The notes under the pieces are model-generated. The model made no database searches, had not been told where the DNA came from, and saw only the letters and a list, made by a program, of their open reading frames with translations. Shown here piece by piece: positions 52,272-59,495 of a DNA stretch of 64,000 bases (within the stretch, counting starts at the first letter, position 1; each line of letters starts with the position of its first letter). The position numbers and the translations under genes are program-made. The stretch is from CAWKOH01 sp963851245 (GTDB taxonomy: Bacteria; Actinomycetota; Acidimicrobiia; Acidimicrobiales; Palsa-688), in contig CAWKOH010000001.1 in assembly GCA_963851245.1 (NCBI GenBank), positions 434,001-498,000 of the forward strand. Direction: 5' to 3'.

Positions 52272-52800
52272 CTAGTAAGCCAATACGCTTGGGTTACGAC
52301 CGGGTCGGGGCCCGTCGAGGTTCTCAGCGTGACGTTGTGACCGAACTTGAATCAGACGTTTAGTTGTGCGTTGGTGTTGGCGGTCGACCGTCGCTTCGCG
52401 GGATTGGCTACCAGGTCCTGGTACCAGTCAGAGTGGCTAGGCACTCCACCCTTGGTAGCGAACGCCGCCACCGGCCCGCCGAGATCTTGGTATATCAGCG
52501 GGTTGACGTGTCCAAGCTGATCGGGGGCTTCTAGCTCACGACGTGCCCCGATTCGTCGTCCAGCTCGGCCGCCAGCCCGCCCGGTAAACGACGATCAAAA
52601 CAAGCACACCGGCACGCCTAAGGCCGCACAGACTGTCCTAAGCTAAGTAGCCGTAAACGCCGGCCTGGGGCGACATTCCGGCGCTGCCACGGGAGCTCAG
52701 CGGAGGCCGGGCGAAAGATTTCGTTGCCGACTCTGTCGCCTCGTCTGGACGTTGGAGGTAAGGGGCTGCGCTGTCGTTCGGCGCTGGGAGCGGGCCGGTC
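52272..52800. other. Non-coding stretch
   Basis: No gene seen between the two transporter/oxidoreductase remnants. CTAAGCTAAG at 52638-52647 resembles a half of the palindromes at 32362 and 45952. Confidence 0.4.
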
Positions 52801-54043
52801 TCAGCGGTTGCACCGGGGGGTGCCGTTCGATCCTGTCGTGAACGCTCCGGTCGCGATCATCAGGCCGGTGATGAGAGCGGTGAGCACCGGGATGATCGTG
52901 AGGGCGAAACGAAGCGATGTGGCCGAGGCGATCTGACCGATGAGGGGTGGTCCGGCGACGAATCCGACCCAGCCGATTCCTGAGACGAGGGCGACGGCTC
53001 TGCCGGGGTTCGCTGAGGTCATCTCGCCGACGGTGCTGTAGGTGGTCGGTATGACCAGGGCGCAGCCGGCACCGAGACAGCAGAACGCTACGAGCGTGAT
53101 GGCCGTGTCGTGGGCGGCCAGCCCGACTGCGAATCCCACGGTGGCGAGCGCAGTGAGGCTGGGCAGCACGTGATCTCTGGGCCACCGGGCAAGGAGGCGG
53201 GTGCCGGCGAACCTGGTTGTCACCATGACGAGTGAGTAGAGGGTGTAGGCGAGCCCGAGTATCACGCCCGAGGCGCGTAGGGATGAGCGCAGGTACACGG
53301 CCGACCAGTCGGCTGCGGCTCCTTCGCAGAGCATGTCGGCCAGAGCGATTACGCACAAGATCAGCAAGGCTGCGCGTGAGCCAGCCTCGGCCCGGCCGGC
53401 GTTCGGCGACCGAAGTGTGATCGAGGTCGTTCCGGTCGTCTGGTAGCAGCCGGCTGGTCAAGATGGTGAGAGCGGCGAGCGAGATCACTCCCAGGACGAG
53501 GAGCTGGCTGGTGAGGGACACGCCCAAGGCCACCGCGGCGGTGCCGATGCCTGCGCCGGCCAGCGCGCCGAGGCTCCAGGAACCGTGGAACATGGGCATG
53601 ACCGGACGCCGTTGAGCGCTTTCGACCGCGACGCCTTGGGTGTTCATGGCCACTTCCAGGGTTCCCTGGAAGACGCCCCAGAGCATGAATACGAGGAAGA
53701 AGGCGACGAGGTCTCCGGCCACCCCGAGCAGGGCGCCGGCCAGGCAGTACCCGATCATGCCGGCTCGCAGCACGCGTCGGCTGCCCAGGCGAGGGACCAG
53801 GTATCCGGCGGCTGACATGGCCAGGATCGATCCGATGGGCGCCCCCAGGAGGGCGACACCGAGCAGTCCCAGGCCGATGCCCAGGTGCGCCTTCACTTGG
53901 GGGATGTGGGCGACCCACGAGGCGAAGAGCATCCCGTGAACGAAGAACACGGCGGTGACGCCGTAGACCGCGGTGATCCGCCTGGTCAGGGCCTGGTGAC
54001 CCAGGCGAGGTGACGTCACGACCGGAACGCCTTGTTCAGTCAC
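52801..54043 (-). pseudogene. MFS transporter (sugar/FucP-like), frameshifted
   Basis: GTG 54043 overlaps the DeoR stop (GTGA). The first frame has VYGVTAVFFVHGMLFASWVA, LLGAPIGSILAMSAAGYLVP, VFMLWGVFQGTLEVAMNTQG and MPMFHGSWSLGALAGAGIGT. The second frame, from about 53390, continues RAALLILCVIALADMLCEGA, ADWSAVYL and six helices to the stop at 52801. A one-base change near 53385 separates them. Its place behind a DeoR regulator and next to a HAD phosphatase suggests a sugar or polyol transporter. Confidence 0.78.
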
Positions 54044-54798
54044 ACCAGTTGGACATCGACACCGGTGCCGGCGATCTGTTCGAGCAGCCCAGGATCGGCT
54101 CCGCGGTCGGTCACCAGGACATCGATCTTCTGGATCGGGCACACCTGGTCGAAGGCGACCACCCCGAGCTTGGAGGAGTCGGCCACGGCGATAACCCGCC
54201 GGGACGCCTCGAGCGCAGCGCGCTTCACCTCGGCCTCAGCCATCAGATGGGCGGTGACCCCCGACTCCGGGTCGATGCCGCACGGGCTGAGGACGAAGGT
54301 GTCGAAGTGCAGCTCCGAGAAACTGCGCCGCGATAGCCCCCCGATGAGCGACAGCTCCCCGGGGCGGACTTCGCCGCCGGGAAGCAACAGCCTCACTTGG
54401 GGTGAGTCGTGAAGCTCGAAGACAGGCCGCAGGGCGAGCGGCATGACCGTGAGGCGCCGGCCTCGCAGAAGGCGTGCCACCTCCATGGCGGTCGTGCCGC
54501 CGTCGAGGACGACCGTCTCCCCTTCGTCGAGAAGCTCCGCGCACCTGGCGCCGATCCGGGCCTTTTCGTCGGTGTGGCCGAAGGCCCGCATGGCGTAGGG
54601 GGTCTCCTCGGCGGTTTGGCGGGCACGGGTGGCGCCGCCATGCACCCGGCGGCAGATGCCGTCCCGTTCGAGGGCCTCGAGGTCCCGACGCACGGTCATC
54701 TCCGAGCAGCCCAGGGCGGCGGCCAAGGCCGCCACCTGCACTTCCTCGCGCTCGCTCAAGGCTTCGACGATCTGGCGGCGACGCCCGGCTCCGTCCAC
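54040..54798 (-). CDS. DeoR-family transcriptional repressor
   Basis: A ~252-residue DeoR protein: HTH block IVEALSEREEVQVAALAAAL, GCSEMTVRRDLEALERDGICRRVHGGA (the DeoR signature), then the sugar-phosphate-binding domain with TVVLDGGTTAMEVARLL, GLSRRSFSELHFDTFVLSPCGID and IAVADSSKLGVVAFDQV. I place the start at GTG 54798 because TAGATT (54811-54806) ends 7 nt before it and the operator lies just upstream; ATG 54840 would bury the operator in coding sequence. It should sense a phosphorylated sugar. Confidence 0.85.
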   Translation of the reverse strand: MDGAGRRRQIVEALSEREEVQVAALAAALGCSEMTVRRDLEALERDGICRRVHGGATRARQTAEETPYAMRAFGHTDEKARIGARCAELLDEGETVVLDGGTTAMEVARLLRGRRLTVMPLALRPVFELHDSPQVRLLLPGGEVRPGELSLIGGLSRRSFSELHFDTFVLSPCGIDPESGVTAHLMAEAEVKRAALEASRRVIAVADSSKLGVVAFDQVCPIQKIDVLVTDRGADPGLLEQIAGTGVDVQLV

Positions 54799-54805
54799 GG
54801 CCGTC

Positions 54806-54824
54806 AATCTAACAGAATTTCTGT
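54806..54824 (-). promoter_or_regulatory. Promoter/operator of the DeoR-MFS operon
   Basis: ACAGAA (54812-54817), T, TTCTGT (54819-54824) is a perfect 6-bp inverted repeat directly upstream of the -10 TAGATT (54811-54806). The repressor would block its own promoter; the divergent HAD gene starts ~100 bp away and may share control. Confidence 0.65.
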
Positions 54825-54930
54825 GCGAACACACACTCATCGTGATAGATCTCTTGGCGAGTCGGTGGGGACATGGTGCACCTGTCGTCCCGGAGTGCCG
54901 ACGCCCCATGACCCTGGGAGCAACGCCGAG

Positions 54931-55570
54931 GTGAAGAAGGTGATCGAGCCGATGGAGCCTGGATCGATCGATGCCGTTGTCTTCGACGTAGGCGGCGTCC
55001 TCATCGACTGGGACCCGCGGCACCTCTACCGCAAAATCTTCCCCGACGCCGACCGCGATGGAGACGTTCCTCAGCCAAGTATGCACCCCCGCCTGGCATG
55101 CCCAGCACGACCTCGGTGTGCCCTTCAGCACCTCCATCCCAGCGCTCGCCACGGAACACCCGGAATGGGCCGACGAGATCCGAGCCTGGGCAGACCGCTT
55201 TGCGGAAATGTGGAAAGGGCCCGTTCCCGGCAGCGTCGAGGTCTTCGCCGCCCTACGAGCATCCGACAACCGCCCACCGATCTACGCCGCCACCAACTGG
55301 GGCTCCGACAACTGGAAACTGGCCAAGACCCTGTTCCCATTCCTCGAATGGTTCGACGGCGAACTGGTCTCCGCCGACGTCGGGCTCCTCAAACCTGACC
55401 CCCGCTTCTTCGAGCTGCTCATGCGACGCTTCAAACTGACGCCCTCATCGACCCTGTACATCGATGACAACCCCGAAAACATCAAACAGGCGTGCCAGAC
55501 CGGCTTCGTCGTCCATCACTTCACCGACGCCGACAGGCTCACCCGTCGTCTCGAACAACGGGCAATATGA
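54931..55570 (+). pseudogene. HAD-superfamily hydrolase, frameshifted near the N-terminus
   Basis: The first frame (GTG 54931 or ATG 54952) has DAVVFDVGGVLIDWDPRHLY, the HAD motif I, and KIFPDADRDGD. The second frame, from ATG 55058, continues METFLSQVCTPAWHAQHD, IYAATNWGSDNW (motif II Thr/Asn), GLLKPDPRFFELL (motif III Lys) and STLYIDDNPENIKQA (motif IV). A one-base change near 55055 splits a ~210-residue phosphatase. Its link with DeoR and the MFS gene suggests a sugar-phosphate phosphatase. Confidence 0.75.
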
Positions 55571-55638
55571 TCGAAGATCCCACAGACTGGCAACGCCTTA
55601 TGCTTGGCCCAATCGGTACGCATCGTGCGACGAAGCGA

Positions 55639-56050
55639 TCACAGGCCCGTACCCGAGATGCCGTCGAGCGCCTCGGCGTTGTTAGCGAACCACTGGGTCT
55701 CATCGCCGGGTCGCGGCAGAAGAAGCCCATGCTCCAATTGGGCTTCAGAGTCAATTTCGTTTACCCCAACGAGGATCTCTTTCTGCGGCTGACCGGTGAT
55801 CCTTGAGCAGGCAGCGCAGAGCCTTTGGGCCAGCTGCTGCCTCTGCTCCAGAGGCCGACCGTTCCGAATGGCGGCTTGGATGCCAGTGACCTTCTTGTCT
55901 GGCTCACCGTCATTCCAGGAGACGCCGGGGGGCATCTCATTAAAGAAGACGTGAACGAACAGACGGGGTGCACCGGTGAGCTCGCAATGAGCATCGGTAA
56001 TGGCGCGCGGGAGCTCGGCCTTCTGTTCGTCGGTCAGCTGACGGCGGTTG
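55639..56050 (-). pseudogene. cis-CaaD-like tautomerase remnant, N-terminus lost
   Basis: RQLTDEQKAELPRAITDAHCELTGAP, RLFVHVFFNEMPPGVSWNDG, GIQAAIRNGRPLEQRQQLAQ and LEHGLLLPRPGDETQW follow the tautomerase-3 / cis-3-chloroacrylate dehalogenase-like pattern closely. The catalytic N-terminal proline and first strand are missing: upstream the frame runs antisense into a LuxR-type gene fragment starting at about 56045. No start codon fits. Inactive without Pro1. Confidence 0.6.
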
Positions 56051-56427
56051 ACGAGCTGATTCACGCCGACCTGCTCGCCGAGGGCGACGGCCGACTCATG
56101 TTCGGCCACGATCTCACCCTGGAGGCGGTGCGAGCCAGCGTCCCTGGATCGGTGCGCCGGTCGCTCGACCGTCAGGCAGCCGCAGTGTTGCTTGCGGGGG
56201 GAGCGCTCCCGGTCGAGGTGGCCACCCAGCTGGCAGACAGCGCTGCGCCCGGCGACGAGGTTGCCATCACCACGCTGTGCAAGGCGGCCGAGACGCTCGG
56301 CGCGACCGATCCCGGCGCGGGCGCCGACTTGAGCCAGCGGGCCCTCGAGCTCGCACCGCGACGGCATCGTTTGCGGAGGCCGTTGGTGGCTCAGACCGCG
56401 GTCTGGTTGCACGCCGGCGGGCGGTAG
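56050..56427 (+). pseudogene. LuxR-type large regulator fragment
   Basis: AVDELIHADLLAEGDGRLMF, GHDLTLEAVRASVPGSVRRS, LDRQAAAVLLAGGALPVEVA, TQLADSAAPGDEVAI and ALGATDPGAGADLSQRALEL are from the middle of an LAL/LuxR-type regulator (after the AAA ATPase, start of the TPR-like region). The ATPase upstream and the C-terminal LuxR HTH are absent. It ends at TAG 56425-56427. Head-to-head with the truncated tautomerase. Confidence 0.6.
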
Positions 56428-56530
56428 TCACCAATGCGGCCACCGGTAACAGCAACGTCAAGGCCTTGGTCTACCTAGACGCCTTCGAGCCAGCGGAATG
56501 GGAGACCCTAGAGCATCTGACGTGTCCCGG
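56426..56530 (+). pseudogene. Alpha/beta hydrolase fragment
   Basis: VVTNAATGNSNVKALVYLDA, FEPAEWETLEHL matches the segment after the nucleophile elbow of actinobacterial alpha/beta hydrolases (GGAVITNAATGNPNVKAL-type, then YxDAFAPxEGE). Only ~30 codons are recognisable; the frame is not open far in either direction. A second scrap between the LuxR fragment and the recombinase. Confidence 0.5.
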
Positions 56531-56635
56531 GATGCTTCAACATCGGCCGGCTCTACCGGGTCAAGTGGCCGGTGTTCGTGACCACGACATCTTGGATGCG
56601 CAGCGGTCCCGGCGAGGCAAGCCGAGGTGGCGCTC

Positions 56636-57826
56636 CTACCCTCTGACGATGGCGCCGAGAGCCTCGGCGGCCTGCTGGTCGCGGACCGGGACGAAGGCGG
56701 CGTACTTGCGCAGCCCGACGTCGGCGCCATGGCCAACACGGCCAGAAGTGGTGACGATGTCTATCCCGGCCGCCAATGCCTGAGTGACGGTGAAGTGGCG
56801 GAGTTCCTGGACGGTGACATCGAATCGTTTCGTCAGACGCTTCCCGCCGCATGTGTCGCACCGGGTGCCCCGCCGTTTGGCCCGGCAGTCGGGACAGGTC
56901 TGCCAGCAGATTCGGTTGAACGCCTGGGTGTAGGAGTCTGGCTTCCACAGCGTCGCCCCGCTGGGATCGAGGGTGAATACGTAGCCGTCGTCGCTGATGG
57001 CTACGCCGGCGGCGAGTGCGGCCTTCTGCATCAAACCCCGGTGCTCACCGAGCACGGCCACCGTGGCGTAGTCGATGGCGATCCGCCGCACCTTGTGGGT
57101 CTTGGTGCCCCCCACCGTCCAGCCCGGTCCGTCGTTGTGCTTGACGGCGCGGGCGACGGTCAAGGTCCTCGCTTGGAGGTCGAGATCGTTCCAGCGCAGT
57201 CCGCAGAGCTCTCCTCGCCGCAGTCCGGTCGTGGCCGCCACGAAGATGGCGGCCGCGAGCACCGGCAGCTGGCGCCGACGGGCCTCCTCGATCAGCCCTT
57301 GCACCACTTCGGGGCTCGGCACCCGCACCCGGGGTTCTGCGTTCTTGGGCGGGGTGGCCCGGTCGGTGGCGGGCCGGTCTACCAGGTCCCACTTCTCGGC
57401 CTGGTGGAGGGCGGTGGACAAGACCCGGTGAATGTGACGGACGGTCTGGGGGCTGAGGCCCTCTTTGCGCCATCGAGCGTAGGAGCGGTCGAGCATCTGG
57501 CCCGTAAGCTCGCTCAGCTTGGTCTCGCCCAGATCTCGGCGGGCCCGGCCCAGCTTCTCCCGGTAACCCCGGATGGTGGTGGGCGACAGGTCTGGTGCGA
57601 TGTGATCGAACCAGCGGTCCAGGAGGTCGTTGAGCGTGTCGGTGGAGGAGATCGTGGTGCCGGTCCTCGCCTCGGTGAGAAATGCCGCCAGGGCCTCGTC
57701 GGCGGCCTTTCTGGTGCCGTAGACGGTCCGCGATCTCTGCTGGGGGTTGCCGGACGCCGGGTCGTAGCCGACGACGACCCGTAGCCGCCAGACGCCGCGC
57801 CTAACCTCTGTCTTCGTGCCTCTCAC
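56636..57826 (-). CDS. Tyrosine recombinase (integrase) with Cys-rich insertion
   Basis: A 396-residue integrase. Residues ~1-150 are the arm-binding and core-binding domains (VRRGVWRLRVVVGYDP, LNDLLDRWFDHIAPDL, TIRGYREKLGRARRDL). The catalytic part has R203 (TTGLRRGE), K242 (GGTKTHKVRR), R353, H376 (GRVGH) and nucleophile Y385 (LRKYAAF). The first His of HxxR is Gln350. Between Lys and HxxR, C321-x2-C324 and C333-x2-C336 form a zinc-ribbon-like insertion, not usual for the family. It starts 141 bp from tRNA-Arg, its likely integration target. Confidence 0.85.
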   Translation of the reverse strand: MRGTKTEVRRGVWRLRVVVGYDPASGNPQQRSRTVYGTRKAADEALAAFLTEARTGTTISSTDTLNDLLDRWFDHIAPDLSPTTIRGYREKLGRARRDLGETKLSELTGQMLDRSYARWRKEGLSPQTVRHIHRVLSTALHQAEKWDLVDRPATDRATPPKNAEPRVRVPSPEVVQGLIEEARRRQLPVLAAAIFVAATTGLRRGELCGLRWNDLDLQARTLTVARAVKHNDGPGWTVGGTKTHKVRRIAIDYATVAVLGEHRGLMQKAALAAGVAISDDGYVFTLDPSGATLWKPDSYTQAFNRICWQTCPDCRAKRRGTRCDTCGGKRLTKRFDVTVQELRHFTVTQALAAGIDIVTTSGRVGHGADVGLRKYAAFVPVRDQQAAEALGAIVRG

Positions 57827-57868
57827 CGCCGCTACCTCCCCGACGTCCCGGAAACTGCACGCCGCAGA

Positions 57869-57890
57869 TTCTAGACGCGTTCTAGACGCG
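57869..57890. repeat. Tandem 11-bp repeat between integrase and tRNA
   Basis: TTCTAGACGCG occurs twice without a gap (57869-57879 and 57880-57890). It lies between the integrase start and the tRNA gene, where recombinase arm-type sites or an excisionase site would be expected. Confidence 0.6.
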
Positions 57891-57967
57891 AAGGCTCGGA
57901 TCGACTATCGTGAGGGTCGCCCGACACACTCAATAGGTGCTCTGACCAGCAGTTTTTAAGACTCCAA

Positions 57968-58040
57968 GCCCCCGTAGCTCAGAGGATAGAGCGTCGGTTT
58001 CCTAAACCGTGCGTCGGCGGTTCGAATCCGTCCGGGGGCG
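57968..58040 (+). tRNA. tRNA-Arg(CCT)
   Basis: A complete cloverleaf: acceptor GCCCCCG (57968-57974) pairs with CGGGGGC (58033-58039), D-arm GCTC/GAGC, anticodon loop TTCCTAA with CCT at 58001-58003, T-arm GGCGG-TTCGAAT-CCGTC, discriminator G at 58040. No encoded CCA. It reads arginine AGG codons, a rare codon in high-GC genomes and a classic integration target. Confidence 0.93.
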
Positions 58041-58120
58041 CCGGAAAAGTGCTGGCAGCGCTAAATGGGCTGAATTCGCGCCCGGGCTGACACGGTGACC
58101 GGGTAGGTGTCACACCCCCG

Positions 58121-58321
58121 ATGCACAATCGAAGCATGACTAGCGCGCCCGAAGGGCGGATCGTCGGTGTGATCGGAACCTGCTCGGCGGGGAACTGCTC
58201 TCGGGTCGCGGTTCGTCACGTTGAGCTGGTTACCGCCGCCGGACACGTGGCTGGAATCGTCTGCGAACGATGCGCCCGCGCCACCGCGTCGGCGCTCTTC
58301 TTGCTCGAACTGATCGCCTAG
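58121..58321 (+). CDS. Hypothetical small cysteine-containing protein
   Basis: A 66-residue frame (alternative ATG 58136 gives 61). GRIVGVIGTCSAGNCSRVAV, then VTAAGHVAGIVCERCARATA contains C-x4-C and C-x2-C, spaced like a small zinc ribbon. The C-terminal ASALFLLELIA is a helix. Composition is coding-like, ribosome site weak. No recognised family. It is immediately downstream of tRNA-Arg on the same strand. Confidence 0.5.
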   Translation: MHNRSMTSAPEGRIVGVIGTCSAGNCSRVAVRHVELVTAAGHVAGIVCERCARATASALFLLELIA

Positions 58322-58484
58322 GTCCCGCCTACTGCCATCTCGGGCCGATCCACCTCCAGGCATCTCTCGGCTCGCAGGCTTGACGCCACCTGTCAAGACC
58401 GTAATCAGAGGCTCTCGAGCGGCCTCGGTGGAGGGGCACTGGTGCCATTCGGCGGCCAGGTCCCCTTCGTTAGAGTCGTGCTTC

Positions 58485-59426
58485 ATGGCCAAATCGAGGT
58501 GGGGACGAACGCCTCTCCGCCTAGCCGCGCTCCGGGCCTGTCCGGCCGTTCTCCTGGCGACGACCTCGCTCGGCTTGGCCGCGTGCGGGGGCGGTCCGGG
58601 ACGGGCGGCGCTCTCGACTGAGGCGACCGTCGCTCCTGCATCGCCGGCAGACCTGGCCGCAGTCCGATCGGCCGCTTCTAGAGCTTTGGACGGCAGGGTG
58701 TCCGCATCGGTCGACCTGCAAGCCGCCCAGGTCTTCGGTGCCGCCCAGCCCGACCAGACGGGTCGCGGCGTCTTCGATCTGGTGGATGGAACAGGGCAAG
58801 TGGCTGTCCGCCAGCTGTCAGGCCTCGAGACGGTCCTCTTCTTCCCAACCATCGTTTTCGTACGCCAGCCCGCCAACAGTGGCAACGCCCTTCCGCCGGG
58901 CAAGGTGTGGATCTCGACGGATCTGGTGCATCCCGAGACGGTTTCCACCAACTTCGCGCAGTTCCTCCTCCAGGTCGAGGACCTGAGCCCGGCTTTCGCT
59001 CTGGGAGAGATGGCTTGGGGTGCCACGTCGGCGGCGCCGCTGGGGCACCACTCCGTCGATGGATCGTCGGCGCAGGGATACCTGGTGACCGTCGATCTCG
59101 CCACCGCCGCGGCCAGCACGTCAGGTCCAGCTGCGAGTGCGCTGTCGAAGGCGCTCCAGGCCGAGCAGTCGGCAGCCAGTGCCGCCCCAGGTACACCAGC
59201 CCCGGCCGCCGAGCTCCGGGTTTGGATCGGCAACTCCGGTCAGGTGATCCAGATCCAATCGTCCCCGGCCGGCAGCGGAGCTGGTACTACCCTCTTCAAG
59301 TTGTCCCCCTACGGCCCGCAACTAGCACTGACGAAGCCGAACCTGGCCCAGGTCGTCGATATCGCTTCGTTGACACCCTTGGGTGAGCGGGAGAACAACG
59401 GCAGAGGCGACGCCGATGGCGCCTAG
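58485..59426 (+). CDS. Secreted lipoprotein (LppX/LpqN-like architecture)
   Basis: A 313-residue lipoprotein. The signal peptide has a basic start (MAKSRWGRTPLRLAAL), a hydrophobic core and a lipobox LGLAAC before GGG. The mature part is Ala/Ser-rich with alternating strands (VRQLSGLETVLFFPTIVFVR, KVWISTDLVHPETV), resembling LppX-type lipid-binding folds, though I cannot assign the family firmly. TAGAGT at 58471-58476 ends 8 nt before ATG 58485 (leaderless). Followed after 69 nt by the propeller protein, probably a functional neighbour at the cell surface. Confidence 0.75.
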   Translation: MAKSRWGRTPLRLAALRACPAVLLATTSLGLAACGGGPGRAALSTEATVAPASPADLAAVRSAASRALDGRVSASVDLQAAQVFGAAQPDQTGRGVFDLVDGTGQVAVRQLSGLETVLFFPTIVFVRQPANSGNALPPGKVWISTDLVHPETVSTNFAQFLLQVEDLSPAFALGEMAWGATSAAPLGHHSVDGSSAQGYLVTVDLATAAASTSGPAASALSKALQAEQSAASAAPGTPAPAAELRVWIGNSGQVIQIQSSPAGSGAGTTLFKLSPYGPQLALTKPNLAQVVDIASLTPLGERENNGRGDADGA

Positions 59427-59495
59427 CCCGCCCCTTCCGACGACCGAGGGCCTTCGTTTCGCGGCCCGGTCCAGCACCGCCCCGGACATGCTCTA

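Noticed and set aside
52697..54142. 481-codon MFS frame as annotated end to end
   Set aside because: After ~53385 the frame becomes Arg/Pro-rich; the genuine C-terminal half lies in the next frame.
55825..56427. Complete 200-residue LuxR-type protein
   Set aside because: The first ~75 codons are antisense to the tautomerase; only the part after ~56050 resembles the family.
57968..58040. Second partial tRNA-Arg copy as attachment site
   Set aside because: I searched by eye for the tRNA 3' end elsewhere in the window and found none.
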